From assembly GCF_004005945.1 (NCBI RefSeq), contig NZ_SACS01000008.1:1-64000 (forward strand): 64,000 nucleotides of DNA, written 5' to 3'. Positions 1 to 8,715 of this stretch are shown piece by piece. The DNA is from Rheinheimera riviphila (lineage in GTDB: Bacteria; Pseudomonadota; Gammaproteobacteria; Enterobacterales; Alteromonadaceae). The notes below the pieces were generated by a model. The model was given only the letters and a program-made list of their open reading frames with translations. It had not been told where the DNA came from and did not search any database. The translations under genes and the position numbers were made by a program. Every line of letters starts with the position of its first letter. Within the stretch, counting starts at the first letter, position 1.

Positions 1-67
1 CCATCAGATCTTCAGGAGATTTGCAGTCAGCTAACAGCTGATCCAGTAATTGGTCTGTAATTGGCAT
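1..67 (-). CDS. IS256-family transposase, N-terminal fragment (runs off window)
   Basis: An ATG at 65-67 on the minus strand opens a frame of 22 codons to the window edge, starting MPITDQLLDQLLADCKSPED. This matches the N-terminal style of IS256-family (mutator-type, DDE) transposases, which continue into a GLLKQLTKAL-type block that would lie beyond base 1. A purine-rich GGAAGGGATAAAG lies just upstream as a possible ribosome-binding site. Catalytic residues are not visible, so activity cannot be judged. Confidence 0.65.
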   Translation of the reverse strand, partial: MPITDQLLDQLLADCKSPEDLM

Positions 68-127
68 TCTTTATCCCTTCCAAGGAGTTAGGTAGAATGC
101 CACTTACACAGATTTTTTTACAGACTC
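1..127 (-). mobile_element. Right-hand end of an IS256-family insertion sequence (partial)
   Basis: The first 127 bases look like one end of an IS256-family element. A transposase N-terminus reads out of the window on the minus strand, and the terminal sequence on the minus strand begins GAGTCTGTAAAAAAATC, resembling the usual IS256-family inverted-repeat end. The end lies next to the T tract of the prsT terminator. The other end and any target duplication are outside the window, so element length and integrity are unknown. Confidence 0.7.
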
Positions 128-131
128 AAAA

Positions 132-157
132 AATCAGGCCTCAATTGAGGCCTGATT
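132..157 (-). terminator. Rho-independent terminator of prsT
   Basis: A perfect 26-bp palindrome (arms AATCAGGCCTCAA and its complement) lies 38 bp after the prsT stop codon. On the minus strand it is followed by six T residues (133-128) that run directly into the IS256 terminal repeat at 127. It would terminate the minus-strand prsT transcript. Confidence 0.85.
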
Positions 158-194
158 AAATTTGAACAGTCACTTCATTCATTGAAGTGGCAAA

Positions 195-2948
195 TTACAA
201 CAAAGCTTTTAACGCATTCATTTTATCTTCGCTTGGTTTGTCAGTCGGTTTTACTTTGTCGAGCATCGTTTTCGCGGTATTTTTATCACCGGTTTTGATT
301 AAGGCGTCGATATAGTTCAACTGCACCGCAACATTGTCCGGTCGGATCCGTAACGACTTTTCAAACTGCTCCAGTGCCTTTGCCTGTTGGCCAGTAATGA
401 ATAACACTGTGGCGTAGGTATCCAGCACGTCCGGGTTTTCCGGGGCCAGTTTGATAGCTTTTTCGATATGAGGTAATGCTTCAGTGGTTTTTTGCTGTTC
501 CAGTAAAGTCCAGGCCAGGTTATTCAGTGCCGCCACATTCTCTGGCTGCGTATCTAATACCTTAGCAAAAGCAGTGGTCGACTTTTCTTTGTCGGTGCCG
601 AGCAGCAGGTTGCCATAATAGATTTGTAACGCTGAATCATTTGGCTTGTAGTTAAAGTGTTGTTCAATAAAGGCTTTTGCTTTTTGTTCCGACATCGTTT
701 TGGCGTAGATATCGGCAATCATCAGCGCCGTAACGCTGGCTTGATTTTGCTGATAACTGCCGGTTAACGCCACTAAAGCTTGTTCCGGTTGTTTATCAGC
801 CAGCAATAACCGACCTTTAACAAAGAGGGCGTCAGCTTTGGCTGCTTCTTCGGCAGATAATTTTTCAAGCTCTTTCAGCGCTTCTTTATACTGACCCATT
901 TCGCCCAGTAACTGCACTCTGGTGCCATACAGCACTTTGTTGTCTGGTGCTTTGGTCAGCTCGTCGCTGGTCAGTTTCAGCGCTTTGTCCAGCTGTTTGT
1001 CCAGAATCAACATCCGTAAATAGGTATACAACGAGTTCTGATCTGCTGAATTTTGGGCAAACCACTTTGCTGCCGATTCTACGGCCGCCTTGCTGTCTTT
1101 TAACACAGCGCGCTGATGTTCAATAAACAATGCCCAATGGAATGAGTGACGTTCTGTTTCTACCTTGCCGGTGGCATTGAGCAAATCCAGACCTTGTTGA
1201 TGTTTACCTTGGTCCGCCAACATCCGGGCATATAACAAAGCCGCTTGATAATCGGTTGGTTTGTCTTTATTCAACGCTTCTGCTTTGGCAAGGGCTGCGG
1301 TTGCATTATCGTTCCTGGTCAGTGCGTATAACTGTTCCAGCGCCGGCAGATAAGTTGGGTGTTTTTCCAGTAAGCCGGACAAGATTTTAATTGCATCGTC
1401 TACTTTGTTGGCGGCTTGTGCCAAGGTCGCCTGTAATAATTGGCTGAACGGATGTGTTGCATCCACTTTCAGCGCTGCATCAATATGCTGTTGAGCCAAC
1501 AGGTTATTGCCTTGCAGGAAGGCAATATAGGCCTGCATATTCAGGCTGGAATGTTTCAGCTTGTCGTCATTTTCCCAGCTTTTCGCCAATTCCAGTGCCT
1601 TGTCGTATTGGCGTTGTTGCAGGTAGGCTGTCACCAACACCATTTGGGTCTGTTCTACCTGAGGTGCCAGCTTAGCAGCTTCTTCCAGTGCCGCCAGACC
1701 TTGTTGCTCCATGCCCGGAATACTGAGTTTCAGACTGCCTAATGTCATCAGGTCGTCGGCGGTGGCTTTGCCGCTTTTTTCATATTTATCAACTAACTCT
1801 TGCGCCGCGCTGTCTGAGCGTTGTTTCACCAACTGAAAGGCGGTTGCGGAAACTAACTGCAAATCGGTGGCTGCATTGTCATTGCTCAGCAGTTGTTGCT
1901 GTGCGGCTGCGGTGTCGCCGAACTTCAGTTTTAATGCCACATACAGCTTTTGCGCCGGCGGGTAGGTGCCGAGCTGGCTATGTACAGCCTGCAGGTGGTT
2001 TAAAGCTTGTTGCTCAAGGCCAAGCTGCGTTGAAGAAATGGCGGCTAAGACGCGGCTACTCACAGAGTTCAAGCCGTTATCGATGGCAATTTCGCTGGTT
2101 TCTTTGGCTTTTTGGAAGTCTTTGCGTTCGAATTCAACCACCGCTTTTAAATAGTTGGCGAGTGGCTGTTTTGGGAATATTTTTAATAATTTAACGATTT
2201 CTTTATCGGCTTCGTCGTTTTTATTGGTCGCAATATAACTCTGCGCCAGAATCAATCGTGCCAGATGGGCACCTGGGTTCAGTTTTAAATAAGCATTAAA
2301 ACTCTCAATCGACGCATCATATTGCTTCAGCACATTTTGCAGTTTTGCTTTGAGTAACAACGCATCATTATAGATGTGATGTGGCGCCGTGATGCTGCTC
2401 AATGCTTGTAATGCCGCTTCGTGCTGACCGGACATCACCTGCGTTTGTGCTTCAACCATCGCTTTAATCGCCGGATCGGCAGATTTGGCAAGATCAGCAA
2501 AAATTGCTTTGGCACCATCTGTATCCGAAGCTTCAATCAACGATAAGGCATGATACAGCTTCAATGTATCTTGGACGTCTGCCGGCAACTCCGGGTGTGC
2601 CGTCAGGTACGAGCCAACTTTTTGATGTTGACCTTGCAGGAAATAACTTTGGGTCAGTGGAATGGCGAGGGTCTTGCTGTCGAGTTTAAATTCAGCGGCG
2701 CGTTCCAGTTCTTTCGCGGCTGAAGCGGCATCACCGGCTTTTAAGTAAATCATGCCAAGTTCAAAACGTAACCGACCATCGTCCGGCTGCTGTTGAATGG
2801 CCGACTTTAATTCGATAATCGCCGCCGGAATTTCATTATTGGCGGCAAACTTCAGCGCATCCTGCAGATGCTGCTCGCTGTCTTTTTTACCACAACCCTG
2901 CAGCAGCAATGCCGCTGTGATACAGGTTACAAGGAGTGTTTTTTTCAT
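195..2948 (-). CDS. prsT: XrtA/PEP-CTERM system TPR-repeat lipoprotein PrsT
   Basis: Predicted 917-residue envelope lipoprotein made almost entirely of tetratricopeptide repeats. A short signal peptide ends in a lipobox LLLQGC with Cys19 as the lipidated residue, followed by GKKDSEQHL. TPR motifs then run to the C-terminus, with typical W-LG-Y-A-F-P spacing. The start was set at the internal ATG at 2948 because it gives an ideal lipoprotein signal; the open frame extends 32 codons further but without one. Length and composition fit the PrsT family (TIGR02917) found in exosortase A EPS loci, whose exact role is unknown. It is the last gene of a minus-strand unit with the upstream acyl carrier protein gene (56-bp gap) and ends in a strong terminator. 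Confidence 0.9.
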   Translation of the reverse strand: MKKTLLVTCITAALLLQGCGKKDSEQHLQDALKFAANNEIPAAIIELKSAIQQQPDDGRLRFELGMIYLKAGDAASAAKELERAAEFKLDSKTLAIPLTQSYFLQGQHQKVGSYLTAHPELPADVQDTLKLYHALSLIEASDTDGAKAIFADLAKSADPAIKAMVEAQTQVMSGQHEAALQALSSITAPHHIYNDALLLKAKLQNVLKQYDASIESFNAYLKLNPGAHLARLILAQSYIATNKNDEADKEIVKLLKIFPKQPLANYLKAVVEFERKDFQKAKETSEIAIDNGLNSVSSRVLAAISSTQLGLEQQALNHLQAVHSQLGTYPPAQKLYVALKLKFGDTAAAQQQLLSNDNAATDLQLVSATAFQLVKQRSDSAAQELVDKYEKSGKATADDLMTLGSLKLSIPGMEQQGLAALEEAAKLAPQVEQTQMVLVTAYLQQRQYDKALELAKSWENDDKLKHSSLNMQAYIAFLQGNNLLAQQHIDAALKVDATHPFSQLLQATLAQAANKVDDAIKILSGLLEKHPTYLPALEQLYALTRNDNATAALAKAEALNKDKPTDYQAALLYARMLADQGKHQQGLDLLNATGKVETERHSFHWALFIEHQRAVLKDSKAAVESAAKWFAQNSADQNSLYTYLRMLILDKQLDKALKLTSDELTKAPDNKVLYGTRVQLLGEMGQYKEALKELEKLSAEEAAKADALFVKGRLLLADKQPEQALVALTGSYQQNQASVTALMIADIYAKTMSEQKAKAFIEQHFNYKPNDSALQIYYGNLLLGTDKEKSTTAFAKVLDTQPENVAALNNLAWTLLEQQKTTEALPHIEKAIKLAPENPDVLDTYATVLFITGQQAKALEQFEKSLRIRPDNVAVQLNYIDALIKTGDKNTAKTMLDKVKPTDKPSEDKMNALKALL

Positions 2949-3004
2949 GATTCTGTTCCATCGATTTACGAAAATAAAAGAAGACTTCAGGCCATCATTC
3001 CGCG

Positions 3005-3265
3005 TTAGCAGGTAGCGTGATGTTTGTTTTGTACAAATTGGCATAAGCTGCCAAAGGTTGCAAAAATTTCTGCGCTTAACTCGTCGTCGTCAAACTGAAA
3101 ACCATAATGATCTTCCAGCATGGTTAAAATGGTCATAATACTGGCCGAATCGAATTCCGGCAGTGCGCCAAGTAACGGCGAAGAGGGTGTAAATTGGGTA
3201 TCGAGAGCGAGGGCAGTTTGTAGGATCTGCTGCACCAGCGATTGAATTGTTTTTGGTTGGTCCAT
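3005..3265 (-). CDS. Acyl carrier protein, exosortase A-associated type
   Basis: Predicted 86-residue carrier protein. The likely phosphopantetheine attachment site is Ser40 in EFDSASIM; the DS pair is kept, but the usual DSL motif has Ala in place of Leu. It is followed by an acidic helix region typical of ACPs (MLEDHYGFQFDDDELS). The ATG at 3265 was chosen because GGAG lies nine bases upstream; a TTG five codons earlier is less likely. It is divergent from the acyl-CoA ligase gene. ACP, ligase and PLP decarboxylase occur together in many XrtA loci, which suggests that this carrier is charged by the neighbouring ligase. The acyl group is unknown. Confidence 0.85.
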   Translation of the reverse strand: MDQPKTIQSLVQQILQTALALDTQFTPSSPLLGALPEFDSASIMTILTMLEDHYGFQFDDDELSAEIFATFGSLCQFVQNKHHATC

Positions 3266-3393
3266 TACCCGGAACTCCAATAGACATTTGGTGTTAACGC
3301 ATTGTACTCTACCACATTATTAACTTAAGCAAAGCCCCCGAACCTGGCCGGTGCCAGCGCATTATCTACGGGATTTGTGTCAAGCATGGATGA

Positions 3394-4962
3394 GTGGTTC
3401 AATTGCCGGTAAATTTTATCAGTCAGTTCAGCGAACACGCGGCGGCTCGCTGGCCGGAGCGCATCGCATTAATAGCCGGTAGTCAGCAGTTAACTTTTGC
3501 GGCGTTACACCAACAAGTGTTGGCTTGTAGTTTGTTGTTAAGTCAGCGCGGGTTAAAAGCTGGTGAGCGGGTGGTGCTGGCAGCGCCAAAACAGCTGGAA
3601 CTGGTCGTGATGCTGCTGGCGGTGGCCAGACTTGGCGCCGTGGTGGTACCGGTGCATGCACAGTTAAAACCGGCGCAGTTGGCGCATGTGCTACAGGATT
3701 GTCAGGCGTCGCTGTTGATGACCAATCAACATCGGCTGACTCAGTTGCAGGAACTACAGCTGCCACTGCCCGAAATTAAAATATTGCTGACCGAGACTTT
3801 GTCACAGGCCATCACCGAGATACACACAACTGGCGTAGAACGAGTCCCCTGCATTGCGACTTTGGTCGCCAGCGATGTCGCCGCCATTATGTATACTTCT
3901 GGCAGTACCGGTTTACCCAAAGGGGTGGTGTTGTCACAGCAGAACTTAATGTTGGGGACTTTAAGCGTATGCCAGTACTTGCAGTTAACCAGTGACGACG
4001 TGTTACTGGCGCTACTGCCTTTTAGTTTTGATTATGGTTTGAATCAACTGCTGACCGGACTTTATTGCGGCGCCACTGTGGTGTTGCTGGAGTATTTGTT
4101 GCCACAAGACGTGGTCAAAGCCGTGGTGCAACATCAGGTGACTGGTTTAGCCGCGGTGCCGCCGTTATGGTCTGCCCTTGCCAGAGCAAACTGGGGTGAA
4201 CAAGGCGGGGCTTCACTTAGATTTATTACCAATTCCGGCGGTGCAATGCCGCAGCCGCTGCTCACGTCATTGCAGCAGATTTTCCCCCATGCCAAACCCT
4301 ATTTAATGTACGGCCTGACTGAAGCCTTTCGGTCCAGCTATTTAGAACCCTCAATGCTCACGGCAAAACCAGGCTCAATCGGCAAGGCCATTCCTTTTGC
4401 CGATTTACTGGTGTTGCGACCCGATGGTAGCGAGTGCGCTGCCGATGAGCCGGGCGAACTGGTACATCGCGGGCCGCTGGTCAGTTTGGGGTACTGGAAT
4501 GACCAACAACGCACCAACGAGCGGTTTCGGCCGGATCCGGTGCAGCCGACAGCCGTCATCAACAAAGCGCTCGCGGTGTGGTCGGGCGATGAAGTCCGCC
4601 GTGACGCCGAAGGTTATTTATATTATCTGGGGCGGCTGGACGAAATGCTCAAATGTTCCGGCTTTCGCATCAGTCCGGCTGAAGTTGAGCAACTGGTGTA
4701 TCAATCTGCACCCCAACTTTATGATGTTGCGGCTATTGGCGTGCCGTTTGGTGATACCGACAGCGCCGTGTTATTACTGTATTGTTGTGACGCGCCGGTG
4801 GATGAAAAAGCCTTACTGGCGATACTGCGACAGCAGCTGCCGCATTATATGTGCCCAAAAGCACTGCAAAAGCTTGCTGCGCTGCCAAAAACCGCCAATG
4901 GCAAATTAGATCGTAAATCTTTGCGTCTGACTTATAAGGATTTTTTCGGTGACAACGCCTAA
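3394..4962 (+). CDS. Acyl-CoA ligase (AMP-forming), exosortase A system-associated
   Basis: Predicted 522-residue member of the ANL adenylate-forming superfamily, matching the exosortase A-associated ligase family (TIGR03098). The ATP-binding loop TSGSTGLPKG is at about residues 168-177, the YGLTE motif at 306-310, and the C-terminal catalytic lysine is probably Lys504 in NGKLDRKS. It should activate a carboxylic acid as an acyl-adenylate and pass it to CoA or to the divergently encoded ACP. The start is GTG at 3394; no in-frame ATG lies nearby. The gene overlaps the next gene by 14 bp, indicating coupled translation. Substrate not predictable from sequence. Confidence 0.88.
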   Translation: MVQLPVNFISQFSEHAAARWPERIALIAGSQQLTFAALHQQVLACSLLLSQRGLKAGERVVLAAPKQLELVVMLLAVARLGAVVVPVHAQLKPAQLAHVLQDCQASLLMTNQHRLTQLQELQLPLPEIKILLTETLSQAITEIHTTGVERVPCIATLVASDVAAIMYTSGSTGLPKGVVLSQQNLMLGTLSVCQYLQLTSDDVLLALLPFSFDYGLNQLLTGLYCGATVVLLEYLLPQDVVKAVVQHQVTGLAAVPPLWSALARANWGEQGGASLRFITNSGGAMPQPLLTSLQQIFPHAKPYLMYGLTEAFRSSYLEPSMLTAKPGSIGKAIPFADLLVLRPDGSECAADEPGELVHRGPLVSLGYWNDQQRTNERFRPDPVQPTAVINKALAVWSGDEVRRDAEGYLYYLGRLDEMLKCSGFRISPAEVEQLVYQSAPQLYDVAAIGVPFGDTDSAVLLLYCCDAPVDEKALLAILRQQLPHYMCPKALQKLAALPKTANGKLDRKSLRLTYKDFFGDNA

Positions 4963-6247
4963 GCCAGCTGATCTCCAGTTTGCACCAACCCCAGAACCGC
5001 TATCGCCGTTACTGGCCACTCAACCGCAACTCGCGGTGCCATTAAGCTATTTACAGACCGTTGCAGGCACACTTCAGATTGGTGGCAAGTCGATGCAACA
5101 AATTGCTGATGTGCTCGGCCAGCAACGATTTTATGCCTATGACCGGCAGGCAATCACCCAGAAAATTCGGCAATTACGCAGCAAAATGCCAGCGCAGTTA
5201 AAGCTTCATTATGCTATTAAAGCCAATCCATATTTGCCGGTGGTACAGCACGTTGGCACCTTGGTGGATGGTTTTGATGTGGCGTCGCAAGGTGAGTTAT
5301 TGCTGGCGCTACAAACCGGCATGTCGGCGGCAAAAATCAGTTTCGCAGGCCCTGGTAAAACGGACGCTGAGCTAAGAGCAGCGCTGACTGCCGGTTGTTG
5401 TGTGCATATCGAATCGGTCGGCGAATTACACCGGCTTTGTGCTATTGCAAGCCAGTGTGGGCAAATCGCGACCATCGCGCTGCGGGTAAATCCGGAATTT
5501 GAATTAAAAGCCGCCGGTATGAAAATGGCGGGCGGCGCTAAAGCTTTTGGTATTGATCAGCAGCAAGTGCTGGCGTTGTTGCCAAAGCTTTCGGCGATGC
5601 CGGTGCAGCTGGTTGGTTTTCATTTGTACTGTGGCTCCCAAAATCTGCAAGCGGACGCTATTTTGCAGACGCAGCAGCAAATCATGCAGTTATTGCTGCA
5701 ACTGTTGCCGCTATGTCCGACGGCGCTGCAATTTGTCAATTTGGGTGGTGGTTTAGGTGTGCCTTATTACAGCAGCGATCGTGCGGTAGATTTGGACAAG
5801 CTGGCTGAGGGCTGGGCAGAGCTATTCGAGAAACTGCCTGCAGAATTGCAACAGCTTGAATTTATACTGGAATTAGGGCGTTACCTGGTCGCCGAAGCCG
5901 GTGTCTACGCTTGCAAAGTGGTGGATATCAAACAATCGCATGGCCAGACCTTTGTGGTCTGTAACGGTGGTATGCACCATCATTTGGCGAATTCTGGTAA
6001 TTTTGGTCAGGTGATCCGGCGTAATTACCCGGTGGCATTCGCCGACAAACTAGACCAGCCATTGGTTGCAGCGGTGCAGGTGGTTGGACCGCTTTGCACA
6101 CCACTGGATGTGCTGGCCGATAAAATTCAATTGCCCAAAGCGGAAGTCGGCGACTGGTTTGTGGTGTTGCAGTCGGGGGCTTATGGTGCCACGGCCAGCC
6201 CACAGGCGTTTTTGGGGCATGGCGTGGTGGCGGAGATTTTACTTTAA
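4949..6247 (+). CDS. PLP-dependent decarboxylase, exosortase A system-associated
   Basis: Predicted 432-residue fold-type III PLP enzyme of the ornithine/diaminopimelate decarboxylase group (TIGR03099-like). The PLP lysine is Lys91 in HYAIKANPYLPV. HLYCGSQ, a glycine-rich phosphate-binding GGGLG near residue 267 and ELGRYLVAEAG follow in family order. The GTG start at 4949 has AAGGA eight bases upstream and lies inside the end of the ligase gene. The first 40 residues are a family-variable extension. It probably decarboxylates an amino acid, perhaps while bound to the carrier protein; the substrate is unproven. Confidence 0.88.
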   Translation: MTTPKPADLQFAPTPEPLSPLLATQPQLAVPLSYLQTVAGTLQIGGKSMQQIADVLGQQRFYAYDRQAITQKIRQLRSKMPAQLKLHYAIKANPYLPVVQHVGTLVDGFDVASQGELLLALQTGMSAAKISFAGPGKTDAELRAALTAGCCVHIESVGELHRLCAIASQCGQIATIALRVNPEFELKAAGMKMAGGAKAFGIDQQQVLALLPKLSAMPVQLVGFHLYCGSQNLQADAILQTQQQIMQLLLQLLPLCPTALQFVNLGGGLGVPYYSSDRAVDLDKLAEGWAELFEKLPAELQQLEFILELGRYLVAEAGVYACKVVDIKQSHGQTFVVCNGGMHHHLANSGNFGQVIRRNYPVAFADKLDQPLVAAVQVVGPLCTPLDVLADKIQLPKAEVGDWFVVLQSGAYGATASPQAFLGHGVVAEILL

Positions 6248-6327
6248 TCGCGCTTTGAACATGTAGGCAATACCAACTGGTGTTGCAGCTGGTTATCTGA
6301 CGGGAACCCTGAGCAAATTCAGGCAGG

Positions 6328-7770
6328 ATGAATACAATGCGCAAGTATCTTTTATGGTCGGGTGTGGTAGCAAACCTGCTGTTGGTCGTTGGTTTTTTAT
6401 TGTGGGCGCGTAGTATTTACTGGTTGGGTTTACCGCTGCCGCTATATAGCCAAAAAGTTGCAAATGATATTCGGGTCAATTATCCCAGTGTGGCTTTTGT
6501 CACGCCGATATTGGATTTTTTTGCCGGTTTCGAACATAAGAACTTTTTATACCGGCCATTGGATCCAACCAAGTGGCATGGCGCTGGCGCTCATCCTGAT
6601 TATCAACCGCCAGCCGCAACCAACATCGTTACAGTCGGCAATATCACCGAACTTAAAAAAGCCCTGCGCGAAGCATTGCCCGGCCAGCAAATTGACGTTC
6701 TGCCCGGGCGTTATGAATTTGACCGGACCATGGAAATCCGCCAAAGCGGTGCCGAAAATAACCCGATCCGATTAACCGGCCGCAACCTGCATCAGGTTGA
6801 GTTTTCGATGAAAGGCGAAGGCTTATTGATTTTGCAGCCATATTGGCAGATTGAAAATATCAGTTTTATTGGTGATTGTGATATTCATGATCGCTGTCAG
6901 CACGCTTTGCACATTGTTGGGCGCGCCAACAATGTCGTGATCCAAAACAATGTGTTCCGCGATTTTAACTCGGCGCTTAAGGTCAATGGCAATAAAGGAC
7001 ATTATCCGGATTTCGGGCTGGTCAACAACAATACCTTTTATAATACTGCGCCACGGATCACCAAAGGCCCGGCGACGCCGGTGGATATCGTTGCGGTAAA
7101 CGACTGGCGGGTCAGCGGCAATTTTATTTTTGATATTCAAAAATCTGCTGGTGATGAAGTCAGTTATGCCGGATTTATTAAAGGCAATGCGCATCGTGGC
7201 GTGTTTGAACGTAATTTGGTGATGTGTGAGGCCAATTTAAAAGGTGGTGGCCATACGAGCCTGGGTCTTTCTTTTGGTGGCGGCGGTACTGGTAAGCAAT
7301 ATAGCCGGGATGAAGTTAGCCGCGAAAGCAGCAAAGGCGTGATGCGTAATAACATCATTATGCATTGCCCGAACGATGTCGGTATTTATCTCAATGAAGC
7401 CCACGACACCTTGTTGGAAAACAATATTGTGTATAACACCGTCGGGGTTGATGTGCGATATGAAGACAGTACGGCGGTGCTTCGTAATAATATTATCAGC
7501 GGCCGGGTGATTAACCGCGCTGGTGGGTCACATCAATTGCAGCAAAATCTGATTCAGAGCCGTAGTTTTTTCACCGGCCGCGATCATCTGAAAGATTTGT
7601 TTAATTCGGCTGACTTGGGTGATTTCAGTTATCTGGAACCGTTAGAACTAACACCGGAGCCGACCCATGCCGGTGACGGTGTGCTGACCGATTATTGCGG
7701 CAAGCTGGTGCAGGCGCCGTACATTGGCGCCTTTGCTGATCCACAGTTTTGTGCGCAAAAACTCGACTAA
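6328..7770 (+). CDS. Membrane-anchored right-handed parallel beta-helix protein
   Basis: Predicted 480 residues. An N-terminal hydrophobic segment (about residues 5-27, LLWSGVVANLLLVVGFLLWA) should act as an uncleaved anchor or signal. From about residue 98 the protein has a DVLPGRYEF-type entry into a pectate-lyase-like right-handed beta-helix, with many Asn-rich coils (VIQNNVF, LVNNNTFYN, LLENNIVYN, VLRNNIIS). Such folds are common in polysaccharide lyases and epimerases; no catalytic triad could be assigned. GGCAGG directly before 6328 would serve ATG 6337 better than ATG 6328, so the start may be three codons later. Its place beside the EPS genes suggests a role in trimming or modifying the polymer. 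Confidence 0.75.
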   Translation: MNTMRKYLLWSGVVANLLLVVGFLLWARSIYWLGLPLPLYSQKVANDIRVNYPSVAFVTPILDFFAGFEHKNFLYRPLDPTKWHGAGAHPDYQPPAATNIVTVGNITELKKALREALPGQQIDVLPGRYEFDRTMEIRQSGAENNPIRLTGRNLHQVEFSMKGEGLLILQPYWQIENISFIGDCDIHDRCQHALHIVGRANNVVIQNNVFRDFNSALKVNGNKGHYPDFGLVNNNTFYNTAPRITKGPATPVDIVAVNDWRVSGNFIFDIQKSAGDEVSYAGFIKGNAHRGVFERNLVMCEANLKGGGHTSLGLSFGGGGTGKQYSRDEVSRESSKGVMRNNIIMHCPNDVGIYLNEAHDTLLENNIVYNTVGVDVRYEDSTAVLRNNIISGRVINRAGGSHQLQQNLIQSRSFFTGRDHLKDLFNSADLGDFSYLEPLELTPEPTHAGDGVLTDYCGKLVQAPYIGAFADPQFCAQKLD

Positions 7771-7809
7771 GCGGGTCGTTGCAGCTGGTTCAGTGTGGCA
7801 AGTACTGGT

Positions 7810-8715
7810 TTATTGTGAAAAATTCTGCAAAAGCCAGTCCTTAATCACGCGCTGTAACTGTAAAAAGTGGGTGGCATCGCTACAGGTATGGTTGGCTTTG
7901 GCTACGGTTTTGGTGGTGGTGTGCCGGGCAATTTGTTGGCGTTGTGTTGCTGGCAATTCAGCCAGCAACGATGCACATTCTTGCGCCGTCAGGTCATTTT
8001 CACTCAGTGCCAACAACACTGGCTTTGCATACTGCTGCCAGTTGTGCAACATCGCTGGCAAAAACTGCTGGTTTGAGCCTTGTGTCGGCTGTAGATCTGG
8101 GCTGCCGTTAGCATTTTTTGGATTCAGATTTGCGCGGGCCTGCCACCAATACTGCAAAAACTGCTGCAGACTTTGCAGTGGTTGACTCCGACCACTGAGT
8201 AATTTTTGCCAGAATTCCGCAGACCATAACCGCTGCCAGTAGTAAAACCGCACCATGGTTTTGGCGTGATTTTGCTCAGCGCGACACCATGGATTCAGGA
8301 GTATCAAACCAGCGGTTTGCGGCAATAGCTGTTGATTTAATAAGATAGCGCTGGCGCCGTCGCACAGACCGAATAACAACCAACGTCGGATCTGTGGTTG
8401 TGCCTGCTGCGCTGCCGTCAGTATTTCCGGCAGCCACTGCGCATGCTGGATAAAGTCTGCTGGTTGGCCTTCTGCATCGCCATAACCGGGAAAATCAAAC
8501 CGCAAGCTGCTGATCTGTTGCTGCTGTAAGTAACTCGCGAGCTGCTGTTGCATCCGATGGCTACCGGCACGAACCTGAGCGCCGCCACTTACCAGCAAAA
8601 CCGCGATGTCACTTTGCCCTTCGACAAAAATACCCAGACTGCGGTTGCCGGCAATCGACAATGGCAGCAGCTTGGGTTTCGAATGTTCAAGCGCCAGTTG
8701 GCTTGGTTCAGTCAT
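7810..8715 (-). CDS. Alpha/beta hydrolase 1, exosortase A system-associated
   Basis: Predicted 301-residue alpha/beta hydrolase resembling TIGR03100. The nucleophile elbow reads GLCDG (Cys118 where Ser is usual). A candidate Asp is in SENDLTAQE and a His in DATHFLQL near the C-terminus, so a Cys-Asp-His triad is possible. The ATG at 8715 has GGAAGG eight bases upstream and overlaps the stop of hydrolase 2 by 8 bp. Family position suggests thioesterase-like or acyl-transfer chemistry on products of the ACP/ligase/decarboxylase module; that is inference. Confidence 0.82.
   Translation of the reverse strand: MTEPSQLALEHSKPKLLPLSIAGNRSLGIFVEGQSDIAVLLVSGGAQVRAGSHRMQQQLASYLQQQQISSLRFDFPGYGDAEGQPADFIQHAQWLPEILTAAQQAQPQIRRWLLFGLCDGASAILLNQQLLPQTAGLILLNPWCRAEQNHAKTMVRFYYWQRLWSAEFWQKLLSGRSQPLQSLQQFLQYWWQARANLNPKNANGSPDLQPTQGSNQQFLPAMLHNWQQYAKPVLLALSENDLTAQECASLLAELPATQRQQIARHTTTKTVAKANHTCSDATHFLQLQRVIKDWLLQNFSQ

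Noticed and set aside
1742-2194. 150-codon plus-strand ORF inside prsT
   Set aside because: Lies wholly antisense to the TPR repeats; composition is that of a shadow frame and there is no start signal.
3266-3393. Possible promoter pair for the ACP-prsT unit
   Set aside because: A good -10-like TACAAT (minus strand, 3301-3306) is present but no -35 at the right spacing; not listed as a feature.
3428-3766. 112-codon minus-strand ORF within the acyl-CoA ligase gene
   Set aside because: Pro/Ala-rich shadow of a clearly coding frame; no start context.
7771-7809. Terminator between convergent beta-helix and hydrolase genes
   Set aside because: No inverted repeat of useful length in the 39-bp gap.
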